Positions 41,778-48,966 are shown, counted from the stretch's first letter. The stretch: DNA of 58,905 nucleotides from CAYVMP01 sp964452635 (GCA_964452635.1 CAYVMP010000002.1:1-58905); one strand, 5' to 3'. Notes: generated from the letters alone by a model not told the origin. A program made the numbers and translations.

Positions 41778-41927
41778 ATGGAACAGTTATTTTTTTCTTG
41801 GGCAGATGCACTCGTGCGTCTGCCGTACGACTTGTTCGGGGTCACGATGACTCCGGAGCAGGTCGTAATGGGGATGTGTGTTGTCGTTGGGGGGAGCTTC
41901 TTGCGAAGTTCGTTCCAGCGACTGTAG
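41778..41927 (+). CDS. Possible 49-aa protein or structured RNA
   Basis: A short ORF (MEQLFFSWADALVRLPYDLF..., ending SFLRSSFQRL) starts right after a strong promoter. It has a hydrophobic middle (VVMGMCVVVGGSF), no Shine-Dalgarno and mostly G/C-ending codons. The same DNA forms strong hairpins: GCAGA/TCTGC with GCAC/GTGC (around 41807-41828), and a stem of about 14 bp between roughly 41833 and 41868. It may therefore be a small RNA rather than, or as well as, a gene. It lies in the insertion between rplB and rpsS. Confidence 0.4.
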   Translation: MEQLFFSWADALVRLPYDLFGVTMTPEQVVMGMCVVVGGSFLRSSFQRL

Positions 41928-41933
41928 TTTTTC

Positions 41934-42005
41934 GTGGTCAGTAGGAGATATGAGCCCTACTGACCACCCAACAAGGCGTCGTGAGGATTTCCTCTGACGC
42001 TTTTT
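41934..42005 (+). terminator. Tandem hairpins ending the small transcript
   Basis: First a perfect 12-bp stem (41934-41945/41956-41967), then GCGTC/GACGC (41976-41980/41996-42000) followed by TTTTT. Confidence 0.8.
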
Positions 42006-42053
42006 CGTTTACAAAAAGTGTATCTGTGATATTGTGAAATCGGAGGTGTGGCT

Positions 42054-42299
42054 ATGTTGGAGAGAAAAGAGTTGGAGAGAAAAGAAAAAATGAGGATAGC
42101 TGTGGTAGTAGCTTTTTGGCATGCACTCATTGTTGCATTATTACTGACTTTAACAGTTTTTATGAGTGTGCTTATGATAGGAAGCACATTCAAAGATTTC
42201 TACTTACTCTTTGTTTGTATTTTTTTAGTGGTGTTCATATCGTTGTTTTTCTACCACACAAAAAACTTCGATGAGACGTATACCCGTGATGAAGATTAG
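42054..42299 (+). CDS. Small two-helix membrane protein
   Basis: An 81-aa protein: a basic N-terminus (MLERKELERKEKMR), two hydrophobic helices (about 17-40 and 47-66) and a charged tail. GGAGG at 42042-42046 sits 7 nt before the ATG, a strong ribosome-binding site that is rare in this window. A GTG two codons upstream overlaps the spacer and is not preferred. No family is recognised. It is part of the insertion separating rplB from rpsS and has its own terminator. Confidence 0.65.
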   Translation: MLERKELERKEKMRIAVVVAFWHALIVALLLTLTVFMSVLMIGSTFKDFYLLFVCIFLVVFISLFFYHTKNFDETYTRDED

Positions 42300-42310
42300 G
42301 GTTGGGTCGG

Positions 42311-42347
42311 TCGCTCAAGGGGAAATACTCCCTTGGGCGATTTGTTT
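42311..42347 (+). terminator. Terminator after the small membrane protein gene
   Basis: TCGCTCAAGGG pairs with CCCTTGGGCGA (one wobble), followed by TTTGTTTTT. It should stop transcripts before rpsS. Confidence 0.85.
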
Positions 42348-42433
42348 TTGTATAAAGGGGTGGTAGTAAAGGTTAACTCTGACTCAGAAAGTACCCATTT
42401 TCATCGATTCTGCTTCTATTAGAAAATACAGTA

Positions 42434-42462
42434 TTGACATTCGACACTGATTTGTATAGTAT
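42434..42462 (+). promoter_or_regulatory. Restart promoter for rpsS and downstream genes
   Basis: TTGACA, a 17-nt spacer and TAGTAT. It restarts the ribosomal-protein operon after the inserted cassettes and their terminator. Confidence 0.78.
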
Positions 42463-42495
42463 GTGCCTATCGTAAATTGTGCTTGAGTCGGATGT

Positions 42496-42521
42496 AAAAC
42501 CGCTCTACACAGAGTGGTTTT
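42496..42521 (+). promoter_or_regulatory. Terminator-like hairpin in the rpsS leader
   Basis: An 11-bp stem (one wobble) with an ACAC loop, followed by GCTTTGTT, lies between the promoter and rpsS. It resembles the rplB terminator stem and could be an attenuator; no anti-terminator was identified. Confidence 0.45.
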
Positions 42522-42555
42522 GCTTTGTTACAGAAAACATTTTCAAAATAATTAC

Positions 42556-42897
42556 ATGACACGGTCATCTAAAAAAGGTCCATACGTTGATCCACGAGTT
42601 CTCAAGAAAATTGAGGGCAAGAAACCTATCGAAACTGGGGTTATTAAAACATGGTCACGTGCATGTGTTATTTCTCCAGAAATGGTTGGATTTAACTTTG
42701 GTGTACACAATGGCAAAACTCACATTGAAGTACTCGTGACAGAGGACATGGTTGGTCACAGACTCGGTGAGTTCTCTCCTACAAAGAAATTCTTGAAACA
42801 CGGAGGTAAAATGCAAAAGGATTTGGAGCAGAAGAAAAAGGAGGGTGAGATTGCAGCAGCACAGGCAGCAAAGGCACCTGCTGGAGCGAAAAAATAA
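42556..42897 (+). CDS. rpsS: 30S ribosomal protein S19
   Basis: A 113-aa head protein. The core is MTRSSKKGPYVDPRVLKKI, TWSRACVISPEMVGFNFGVHNG and GHRLGEFSPTKKFLKHGG. A Lys/Glu/Ala-rich C-terminal tail of about 25 residues exceeds the usual ~92 aa. The ATG at 42556 is the family start; the open frame before it is leader. First gene after the restart promoter. Confidence 0.96.
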   Translation: MTRSSKKGPYVDPRVLKKIEGKKPIETGVIKTWSRACVISPEMVGFNFGVHNGKTHIEVLVTEDMVGHRLGEFSPTKKFLKHGGKMQKDLEQKKKEGEIAAAQAAKAPAGAKK

Positions 42898-42909
42898 TAA
42901 TACACTATC

Positions 42910-43323
42910 ATGGCAACAGCACACGCAACATTATCAAATTTCCGACAGTCTCCTCGCAAAATGCGATTGGTGGCAAATTTGGTGCGTGGCAAAGCCGTTG
43001 CACAGGCGCTTGTAAACCTCCAGTTTACTGATAAACGAGCAGCAAAGCCGATTTCAACACTTATTGCATCTGCACTTGCAAACGCAAAGGCACTTGATAT
43101 TCCTACAGATAAACTCGTTGTTCAGAAAATCACAGTTAATGCTGGCAAGACAATGTATCGTCGCCGACCAGCAGCACAGGGAAGTGCACACCCGATTCGA
43201 AAGCGAACGAGTGCGATCTTTGTGGAACTTGGTGAAAGTACACAGGTGAATAAAGTAAAGATTGCAAAGGAAGAAAAGGTGGTGAGTGAACCAAAAAAAG
43301 TATCTAAAAAGAATAAAAAATAA
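42910..43323 (+). CDS. rplV: 50S ribosomal protein L22
   Basis: A 137-aa tunnel protein. The conserved N-terminal block LSNFRQSPRKMRLVANLVRGK and the tip hairpin around MYRRRPAAQGSAHPIRKRTSAIFV are clear. A Lys-rich tail extends it beyond the usual ~110 aa. It lies 12 nt after rpsS and 1 nt before the rpsC start. Confidence 0.96.
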   Translation: MATAHATLSNFRQSPRKMRLVANLVRGKAVAQALVNLQFTDKRAAKPISTLIASALANAKALDIPTDKLVVQKITVNAGKTMYRRRPAAQGSAHPIRKRTSAIFVELGESTQVNKVKIAKEEKVVSEPKKVSKKNKK

Positions 43324-43324
43324 G

Positions 43325-43978
43325 ATGACACATACCGTACACCCATATTCACATAGACTTGGCATCATCAGAGATTGGAAATCTCGTTGGTTTGGTGTAA
43401 AAAACAAATACAAGGATTTCCTCAAGAGTGATGTGCTCATTCGTGAGCACTTGGAGAAAAAGCTTCGTGGCAACTATGTTGCAAATATTGAAATGGAGAG
43501 AGGTGAAAAAGTACTCCGTGTTATCATCGAGACATCACGACCGGGTATGATCATCGGTCGTTCTGGAGATGGTGCTACTAAACTTCGCAACGATGTTCTT
43601 GCGTTTATCTCTAAACACAAACTCGCACTTGGAGGGGAGCTCAAAATCGACATCAAGGAGGTTCGATCACCAGAATCAAATTCAACCATTGTTGCGCAGA
43701 TGATTGCAGAAGGTTTGGAAAAACGAATGCCATTTAGACGAGTGGTGAAGCAGATGCTCGAAAAGGTTATGGCAAACAGAGATGTCCTTGGTGTGAAGAT
43801 TGTCCTCTCTGGAATTCTTGGAGGTAACTCAATGGCACGTACAGAAATGTACAAAAAAGGCCGAATCCCACTTCAGACATTCCGAGCTGATATCGACTAT
43901 GCACACTATGCTGCACGTTTGCCACTCGGAAGTGTTGGTGTGAAGGTGTGGATATATAAGGGAGAAATATTTAATTAA
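43325..43978 (+). CDS. rpsC: 30S ribosomal protein S3
   Basis: A 217-aa mRNA-entry protein. It has the N-terminal HPYSHRLGIIRDWKSRWF, a type II KH domain (RPGMIIGRSGDGATKL) and the C-terminal domain GRIPLQTFRADIDYAHYAA. The ATG at 43325 follows the rplV stop by 1 nt; the longer frame begins inside rplV and is not preferred. Confidence 0.97.
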   Translation: MTHTVHPYSHRLGIIRDWKSRWFGVKNKYKDFLKSDVLIREHLEKKLRGNYVANIEMERGEKVLRVIIETSRPGMIIGRSGDGATKLRNDVLAFISKHKLALGGELKIDIKEVRSPESNSTIVAQMIAEGLEKRMPFRRVVKQMLEKVMANRDVLGVKIVLSGILGGNSMARTEMYKKGRIPLQTFRADIDYAHYAARLPLGSVGVKVWIYKGEIFN

Positions 43979-43984
43979 AATACC

Positions 43985-44401
43985 ATGTTAGTCCCAAAAA
44001 AAGTTAAATATCGAAAATGGCATACTATGCGAAAGAATCCACTCAAAGTGGGGCCTGCAACACGCGGTATTACCGTTGCTTTCGGTTCATACGGTATTAA
44101 GGCTATGGAGCCAAAACGTATCAAATCAAACCAAATCGAAGCTGCTCGAAAAGTGCTTTCTCGTACAATCGGTAAAACAGGAAAATTGTGGATTCGCATT
44201 TTCCCTGACATGCCATATACATCAAAGCCTGCTGAAGTGAAGCTTGGTAAGGGTAAGGGTGATTTGGCAGGATATGTTGCACCAGTACGTATCGGTAGTG
44301 TATTGTTCGAAGTTGATGGGGTAACTGAGGCTGTCGCACGAGAAGCACTCCGAAAGGCGGGAACCAAGTTGCCTTTGAAAACTAAGATCATCGCACGCTA
44401 A
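43985..44401 (+). CDS. rplP: 50S ribosomal protein L16
   Basis: A 138-aa protein near the A site. It begins MLVPKKVKYRKWH and carries GSYGIKAMEPKRIKSNQIEAARKVLSR and the C-terminal REALRKAGTKLPLKTKII. Length is normal. It lies 6 nt after rpsC. Confidence 0.97.
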   Translation: MLVPKKVKYRKWHTMRKNPLKVGPATRGITVAFGSYGIKAMEPKRIKSNQIEAARKVLSRTIGKTGKLWIRIFPDMPYTSKPAEVKLGKGKGDLAGYVAPVRIGSVLFEVDGVTEAVAREALRKAGTKLPLKTKIIAR

Positions 44402-44412
44402 ATTTAAACGAC

Positions 44413-44598
44413 ATGAAAAAGAAAGACATACAAAAGAAAAGTGCAAAGGAACTCGCTACACTCATCACTGAAAAGCAGGTAGCTTTGCGTGCATTCAGAT
44501 TTGGAATCGCAGGTAGTAATGTTCGAAACGTGCGCGAGGGACGAATGATTAAGAAGGACATTGCTCGAGCAAAAACACTTTTACATACACAAAAATAA
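44413..44598 (+). CDS. rpmC: 50S ribosomal protein L29
   Basis: A 61-aa two-helix protein at the tunnel exit (KKKDIQKKSAKELATLITEKQVALRAFRF). Family length is 60-70 aa. The order rplP-rpmC-rpsQ-rplN is the standard S10/spc junction, which supports the call. Confidence 0.93.
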   Translation: MKKKDIQKKSAKELATLITEKQVALRAFRFGIAGSNVRNVREGRMIKKDIARAKTLLHTQK

Positions 44599-44616
44599 TT
44601 TTTCTCACATACACAG

Positions 44617-44874
44617 ATGAAAAAAGAAACAGTACAAAAGAATACAGCAAAGCGACAATTCACCGGTCTCGTCACTTCAGATAAAATGAAGGACACTGTC
44701 GTGGTGCAGATAGAACGCTTTGTAAAACACCCAAAGTATGGTAAATATGTATCCATCCACAAAAAGTTTAAGGCACACGATGCTGGTAACACAAAGAAGA
44801 TGGGGGATATCGTAACCATAGAAGAGTGCGCACCTATCTCAAAGGATAAACGCTTTCGACTTGTGACGGCATAA
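44617..44874 (+). CDS. rpsQ: 30S ribosomal protein S17
   Basis: An 85-aa OB-fold 16S-binding protein. Motifs are FTGLVTSDKMKDTVVVQIERFVKHPKYGKY and KKFKAHDAGNTKKMGDIVTIEECAPISKDKRF. Length and context are standard. Confidence 0.96.
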   Translation: MKKETVQKNTAKRQFTGLVTSDKMKDTVVVQIERFVKHPKYGKYVSIHKKFKAHDAGNTKKMGDIVTIEECAPISKDKRFRLVTA

Positions 44875-44884
44875 CATAACTACC

Positions 44885-45256
44885 ATGATACAACCACGAT
44901 CAATTGTAAAAATAACTGACAACACTGGTGCTAAAATCGGACGTATATTCAAAGTGCTTGGAAGTTCAAAGAAACGATACGCAAGTATCGGTGAGATGGT
45001 TGTGCTTTCAGTTCAGAAAGCAGAACCACGAAAGGGTGCAAAAAAGAAAGACGTGTTGTATGCAGTGGTTGTTCGTCAAAAAGCTCCATTCCGACGCAAG
45101 GATGGTTCATACATACGATTTGATGAGAATGCAGTGGTAATCGTACAGAAAGAAAAGAAAGAACCAGTTGCAGGACGTGTGTTCGGACCGATTCCACGAG
45201 AGATTGGTGAGGTGGGGTATCAGAAAATAATCAGTTTGGCCCCTGAGGTTGTATAG
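44885..45256 (+). CDS. rplN: 50S ribosomal protein L14
   Basis: A 123-aa beta-barrel protein at the intersubunit face. It begins MIQPRSIVKITDNTGAKIGRIFKVLG and ends GPIPREIGEVGYQKIISLAPEVV. The usual GTRIFGPVAREL is shifted to GRVFGPIPREI. Its stop codon falls in the left arm of stem-loop element F. Confidence 0.97.
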   Translation: MIQPRSIVKITDNTGAKIGRIFKVLGSSKKRYASIGEMVVLSVQKAEPRKGAKKKDVLYAVVVRQKAPFRRKDGSYIRFDENAVVIVQKEKKEPVAGRVFGPIPREIGEVGYQKIISLAPEVV

Positions 45257-45378
45257 AACCTTCACATTGAGCGCATTTCGTTGTTGGAATGTTAAAAATA
45301 ATGTTCACCTGCGCACTCAGGCAGGCTCACATTCTTTTCAACATTCCGCCTAGAACTGCATCTCAATGAGAAGGTTCT
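45255..45378 (+). repeat. Stem-loop element F (TCACCT...AGGCTC type)
   Basis: Nested stems: AGAACCTT/AAGGTTCT (45255-45262/45371-45378), CATTGAG/CTCAATG (45265-45271/45362-45368), GGAATGTT/AACATTCC (45286-45293/45340-45347). The apical part carries TCACCT, CGCACTCA and GCAGGCTC, shared with element G after tuf. It separates rplN from rplX. Confidence 0.8.
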
Positions 45379-45420
45379 GTATTGCCAAAATCGGAAATTA
45401 GTGTATATTCAATTCTAATC

Positions 45421-45636
45421 ATGAAAATAAAAAAAGGCGACAAAGTAAAAATTCTAGCAGGCAAAGACCGAGGTAAAACTGGGACTGTTGCTAAGGCGAT
45501 GCCAAAGGAGGACAAGATTATTGTCACTGGTATCAATATGACAAAGATCCACAGACGAGCTCGAAAGAGTGGTGAAAAGGGTCAAATCATCGAGCAGGCA
45601 ATGCCTCTTCATGTCTCGAATGCAGTAAAGATATAA
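45421..45636 (+). CDS. rplX: 50S ribosomal protein L24
   Basis: A 71-aa KOW-domain assembly initiator: MKIKKGDKVKILAGKDRGKTGTV is the KOW motif, followed by INMTKIHRRARKSGEKGQIIEQAMPLHVSN. It is shorter than the ~100-aa E. coli protein, lacking the C-terminal part. The ATG at 45421 fits the family; the longer frame starts at the edge of element F. Confidence 0.95.
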   Translation: MKIKKGDKVKILAGKDRGKTGTVAKAMPKEDKIIVTGINMTKIHRRARKSGEKGQIIEQAMPLHVSNAVKI

Positions 45637-45646
45637 TACGAAATAT

Positions 45647-46213
45647 ATGGCGACTCACATCAAAACAACAAAAGAAAACGTAGAAACAGCTTTTGAGGCT
45701 CTCAAGAAGGATTTTGGATATACAAACAAAATGCAGGCACCACGTCTACAGAAAGTTGTTATATCTGCCGGTGTTGGATCATTTAAAGATAAAAAGAAAA
45801 TCGATCTCGTAGAGGATCGTCTCACTAAAATCACTGGACAGAAACCCGTTCGAAAGGGTGCAAAACAGTCAGTGGCAGCTTTCAAAGTTCGTCAGGGTGA
45901 TCCTGTCGGTATGATGGTTACACTTCGCGGTGCACGAATGTATGATTTCCTTGATCGTCTCATTCACATTGCATTTCCTCGAACCAAGGACTTTCGAGGT
46001 ATCTCAAGTACAGGTATAGATGACATGGGCAACTACACAGTTGGAATTCGTGAGAATACTATTTTCCCTGAATCCTCAGATGAGGATTTGAAAGACGTGT
46101 TCGGTCTTGCGGTTACAGTAGTTACAAATGTAAAAGATAAAAAGGAAACAAAAGCATTTCTTACTCACCTCGGATTTCCGTTTGCAGTTACAACACTTAA
46201 GAAGGGAAGATAG
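45647..46213 (+). CDS. rplE: 50S ribosomal protein L5
   Basis: A 188-aa 5S-rRNA-binding protein. Motifs are APRLQKVVISAGVG, GQKPVRKGAKQSVAAFKVRQGDPVGMMVTLRG and FPRTKDFRGISSTGIDDMGNYTVGI. Length is normal. A terminator and two cassette genes follow before rpsN. Confidence 0.97.
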   Translation: MATHIKTTKENVETAFEALKKDFGYTNKMQAPRLQKVVISAGVGSFKDKKKIDLVEDRLTKITGQKPVRKGAKQSVAAFKVRQGDPVGMMVTLRGARMYDFLDRLIHIAFPRTKDFRGISSTGIDDMGNYTVGIRENTIFPESSDEDLKDVFGLAVTVVTNVKDKKETKAFLTHLGFPFAVTTLKKGR

Positions 46214-46243
46214 GTCCCTAGTTTTCATAGGATTGAGCATGAT

Positions 46244-46266
46244 ACTCCCCGAAAGGGGATTTTGTG
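46244..46266 (+). terminator. Terminator after rplE
   Basis: TCCCC/GGGGA stem with GAAA loop, followed by TTTTG, about 30 nt past the stop. It interrupts the spc operon. Confidence 0.75.
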
Positions 46267-46273
46267 TTCTAAT

Positions 46274-46302
46274 TGACGAAAATTTATTATAATGGTATTA
46301 AT
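46274..46302 (+). promoter_or_regulatory. Promoter of cassette gene 46321
   Basis: TTGACG, a 17-nt spacer and TATTAA(T). GGAGG follows at 46309-46313. The arrangement matches the next cassette. Confidence 0.65.
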
Positions 46303-46320
46303 AGGTCGGAGGTTCTCACA

Positions 46321-46797
46321 ATGAGTAGTTTTGAATGTTGGGTGACTGCGGTCATCCTGATCGTTATCTGTGCTTTTTTGATTTGGTTTCTGGTTGTGAG
46401 GAAGATTAATGAGGAAAACCAGAGGCTGAAAGAAGAAAATGAAAGTCTCAGACATAAAACTACCACAGAGTCATTTTTGTGGAATATTTTTTCTGGGTTA
46501 AACCTATTCTTGGACTATATTGACAGGGAAATACCCGTGTCTGTATATTGTACACTTTCTCTTTCGCATGATTCTATAGAGGTATACTGGCAACCTCGCT
46601 TGTCAAAATCTAAAAATCCAGCATCAAAGAATACTATTGTATTGGTGTCTGTGATTAATGATGGGAGTGTTGTACTATCCAGGGGTGAGGTGCAAGAAAA
46701 TTTTTTTGCAATGTCTAATGCTTGGGATATACAACATAGAGTTATGGGAATTATAGATGAATTTTTGAAAGACTATAAAGTATCATGTAGCAGTTAG
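46321..46797 (+). CDS. Cassette-encoded membrane-anchored protein (first of a pair)
   Basis: A 158-aa protein: one N-terminal membrane helix (about 9-28), a short coiled coil (KINEENQRLKEENESLRHK) and a soluble domain (about 45-158). It has GGAGG 7 nt before the ATG and uses AGG/CTG codons, unlike neighbouring ribosomal genes. The soluble part resembles that of the next cassette in layout (LSHDSIEV here, FESNSIDV there; both end in a helix of DYK/CKRK type). The two may be diverged paralogues. No known family. It lies inside the spc operon. Confidence 0.65.
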   Translation: MSSFECWVTAVILIVICAFLIWFLVVRKINEENQRLKEENESLRHKTTTESFLWNIFSGLNLFLDYIDREIPVSVYCTLSLSHDSIEVYWQPRLSKSKNPASKNTIVLVSVINDGSVVLSRGEVQENFFAMSNAWDIQHRVMGIIDEFLKDYKVSCSS

Positions 46798-46804
46798 GAT
46801 GACG

Positions 46805-46840
46805 ACCAGTGTGCCCCCGAGGGGAGCCCACTGGTTTTAT
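46805..46840 (+). terminator. Cassette terminator 1
   Basis: ACCAGTG/CACTGGT stem with an inner CCCC/GGGG stem, followed by TTTTATTTTA. Its hairpin sequence is identical to that of cassette terminator 2 at 47299. Confidence 0.88.
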
Positions 46841-46846
46841 TTTATA

Positions 46847-46875
46847 TTGACTCGTATTTTGAATAATGGTAGTAA
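46847..46875 (+). promoter_or_regulatory. Promoter of cassette gene 46894
   Basis: TTGACT, a 17-nt spacer and TAGTAA(T). GGAGG follows at 46882-46886. Confidence 0.68.
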
Positions 46876-46893
46876 TAGTTCGGAGGTGAGTAT

Positions 46894-47292
46894 ATGTTTT
46901 TTCTCGTGGTTGTCGGTATGTTTACTTTTGTGTTGGGTGTCGTTGTATTGGTACAGGGTATTCATCACAGAAGAAAATTTGTTGTTTTCAACGAGAGACT
47001 AGGTCTCCTATCAACAAGAGATTTAGGTGAACTTTACAAAAGCATTAAAAATTTTGTTGATTCAAACAATCTAACTTCTCAATTGGCAGTCTCGTGTGGT
47101 TTTGAAAGTAACTCAATTGATGTTTGTACTGCTGATTCGGGTAGCAGATTATTTTCTGTGATAATAAATTACTCTAACGGTCATCATATTAAAATTGATG
47201 ATGGTCAGGTAACCGCGTGGGAGATATTCGGAGTAATGGAAGTTTTAGAGATGTGTAAAAGAAAGATTGTTAGTCATCGTGTGCAGGTCTAG
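46894..47292 (+). CDS. Cassette-encoded membrane-anchored protein (second of a pair)
   Basis: A 132-aa protein with an N-terminal membrane helix (about 2-22), a basic HHRRK stop-transfer stretch and a soluble domain (about 45-132) with NSIDVCT, SVIINYSNGHH and a C-terminal helix. GGAGG lies 7 nt before the ATG. Promoter, ribosome-binding site and terminator match the preceding cassette in layout and partly in sequence, pointing to duplication of the whole unit. Function unknown. Confidence 0.65.
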   Translation: MFFLVVVGMFTFVLGVVVLVQGIHHRRKFVVFNERLGLLSTRDLGELYKSIKNFVDSNNLTSQLAVSCGFESNSIDVCTADSGSRLFSVIINYSNGHHIKIDDGQVTAWEIFGVMEVLEMCKRKIVSHRVQV

Positions 47293-47298
47293 CAGATA

Positions 47299-47334
47299 AC
47301 CAGTGTGCCCCCGAGGGGAGCCCACTGGTTTTGT
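47299..47334 (+). terminator. Cassette terminator 2
   Basis: The same 31-nt hairpin as at 46805 (ACCAGTG/CACTGGT with CCCC/GGGG inside), followed by TTTTGTTT. Confidence 0.88.
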
Positions 47335-47345
47335 TTATTCATTTA

Positions 47346-47374
47346 TTGACTTTTTAGACCCAGTTTGCTATCTT
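47346..47374 (+). promoter_or_regulatory. Restart promoter for rpsN and downstream genes
   Basis: TTGACT, a 17-nt spacer and TATCTT, right after the cassette terminator. Leader about 35 nt. Confidence 0.72.
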
Positions 47375-47415
47375 TATGCGAGCTTGAAAGAGCTAATTTA
47401 TTCTTCATTTATTGC

Positions 47416-47601
47416 ATGGCAAAAACATCAGTTAAAGCACGAGCGGCAAAAACGCCAAAATTTGAGACACGAGCAGTCAATCGGTGCTTTCGATGTGGAC
47501 GAAAACATGGATTTATGCGAGACTTCGGTCTCTGCCGAATCTGTTTTCGGGAGCTTGCCAATGAGGGGAAAATCCCAGGAGTCAAAAAATCATCCTGGTA
47601 A
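47416..47601 (+). CDS. rpsN: 30S ribosomal protein S14, zinc type
   Basis: A 61-aa zinc-ribbon head protein (MAKTSVKARAAKTPKFETR, then CFRCGRKHGFMRDFGLCRICFRELA). The two CxxC pairs mark the short type Z form. The ATG at 47416 is preferred; the longer frame begins near the promoter. First gene after the cassette pair, expressed from its own promoter. Confidence 0.95.
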   Translation: MAKTSVKARAAKTPKFETRAVNRCFRCGRKHGFMRDFGLCRICFRELANEGKIPGVKKSSW

Positions 47602-47669
47602 ATCACAAAACGTCACGGAGAGTCAGAATTCTCTCGAAATCTGATACTTCCGCGATATAATACACACAC

Positions 47670-48059
47670 ATGACAGATCCAATCGCAGATATGATTATCC
47701 GAATAAAGAATGCTTCAGATTCAAAGAAAGAATCTGTTGTTTTCCCATATTCTAAACTCAAAATAGCTATTCTTGATGTACTTTTGAAAGAAGGATTCAT
47801 CAAGTCTTTTGGTAAAAAGGGTAAGAAAGTAGTGAAATTCATCGAAGTTGGTTTGGTATACGCTGATGGTGAGCCAAAGATCAAGGGTGTTGACCGAGTA
47901 TCGAAGTCATCAAAGAGAATCTACTACCACGCAAAAGATATTCGTCCAGTCAAGAGTGGTTTTGGAGCACTCATCCTTTCTACACCAAAGGGCATTATGA
48001 CTGATAAAACTGCACGAACAGAAAAGGTTGGTGGTGAGGCACTCTTCAAAATTTGGTAA
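47670..48059 (+). CDS. rpsH: 30S ribosomal protein S8
   Basis: A 129-aa 16S-binding protein, the translational repressor of spc in E. coli. It begins MTDPIADMIIRIKNAS and has SKSSKRIYYHAKDIRPVKSGFGALILSTPKGIMT near the C-terminus. Length is normal. It is 11 nt before rplF. Confidence 0.97.
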   Translation: MTDPIADMIIRIKNASDSKKESVVFPYSKLKIAILDVLLKEGFIKSFGKKGKKVVKFIEVGLVYADGEPKIKGVDRVSKSSKRIYYHAKDIRPVKSGFGALILSTPKGIMTDKTARTEKVGGEALFKIW

Positions 48060-48070
48060 TTAAAAAATAT

Positions 48071-48604
48071 ATGTCACGAATCGGAAAAAAAGTAATAGCA
48101 ATTCCTGCAAAGACTACAGTTACATACAGTAACGGTATGTTGACTGTTGTAGGACCACTCGGAACTCTTTCTCGAAACTTCAAGTCAGACATTGATATTA
48201 CTATTGCAGATGGGAACATTACACTCAGTCCACGAAGTACTTCAGGGGATACGACTGCATTGTGGGGGACATACGGATCACATATCATCAATATGATTAC
48301 TGGTGTAACGACTCCATACTCAAAGAAAATGATTCTTGAAGGTATTGGATACAAATCAGAAGTAAAGGGAAGTTCTCTCGTTATGGCACTTGGTTTCTCT
48401 CATCCAGTAAATATTGCAATCCCATCTGGTATTACTGTTACAGCAGAGAAAAACGTAATCACAGTGAGTGGTATTGATAAGGAGGCAGTGGGTGCGTTTG
48501 CTGCTCATGTTCGATCACACAAACTCCCTGAACCATACAAAGGCAAAGGGATTCGATATGAGAAGGAGGTTGTTAAGCGTAAACAAGGTAAGAAATCTGC
48601 ATAA
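48071..48604 (+). CDS. rplF: 50S ribosomal protein L6
   Basis: A 177-aa protein near the factor-binding site. It begins MSRIGKKVIAIPAKTTV, has two L6 repeats and the C-terminal PEPYKGKGIRYEKEVVKRKQGKKSA. The ATG at 48071 lies just after the rpsH stop; the frame open from 48053 would overlap rpsH. Confidence 0.97.
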   Translation: MSRIGKKVIAIPAKTTVTYSNGMLTVVGPLGTLSRNFKSDIDITIADGNITLSPRSTSGDTTALWGTYGSHIINMITGVTTPYSKKMILEGIGYKSEVKGSSLVMALGFSHPVNIAIPSGITVTAEKNVITVSGIDKEAVGAFAAHVRSHKLPEPYKGKGIRYEKEVVKRKQGKKSA

Positions 48605-48609
48605 ACACC

Positions 48610-48957
48610 ATGAAAAAGCTCACAAACAAATCACAAAGAATACGACGTCACGTACGAATTCGATCACGTGTTTCTGGTACTCCAGAAATGCCACGACTTT
48701 CTGTATTCAAGTCAAACAAATACATTTCTGCTCAGCTTATTGATGATACACAGGCAATAACACTTGCATCTGCCCACTCACGTGATATAAAAAAGGGAAC
48801 ACTCCTTGAGAAATCAAAAGTGGTTGGTGAGACGATTGCATCTCTTGCACAAGCAAAGAAAGTCACACATGTTGTATTTGACCGAGGAGGATTTATGTAT
48901 ACAGGATGTGTGAAGGCTGTTGCGGATGGTGCACGTGCTGGAGGGTTGAAATTTTAA
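48610..48957 (+). CDS. rplR: 50S ribosomal protein L18
   Basis: A 115-aa 5S-rRNA-binding protein: RVSGTPEMPRLSVFKSNKYISAQLIDD and VVFDRGGFMYTGCVKAVADGARAGGLKF are typical. Length is normal. It is 5 nt after rplF. Confidence 0.97.
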   Translation: MKKLTNKSQRIRRHVRIRSRVSGTPEMPRLSVFKSNKYISAQLIDDTQAITLASAHSRDIKKGTLLEKSKVVGETIASLAQAKKVTHVVFDRGGFMYTGCVKAVADGARAGGLKF

Positions 48958-48966
48958 ACAATACAC

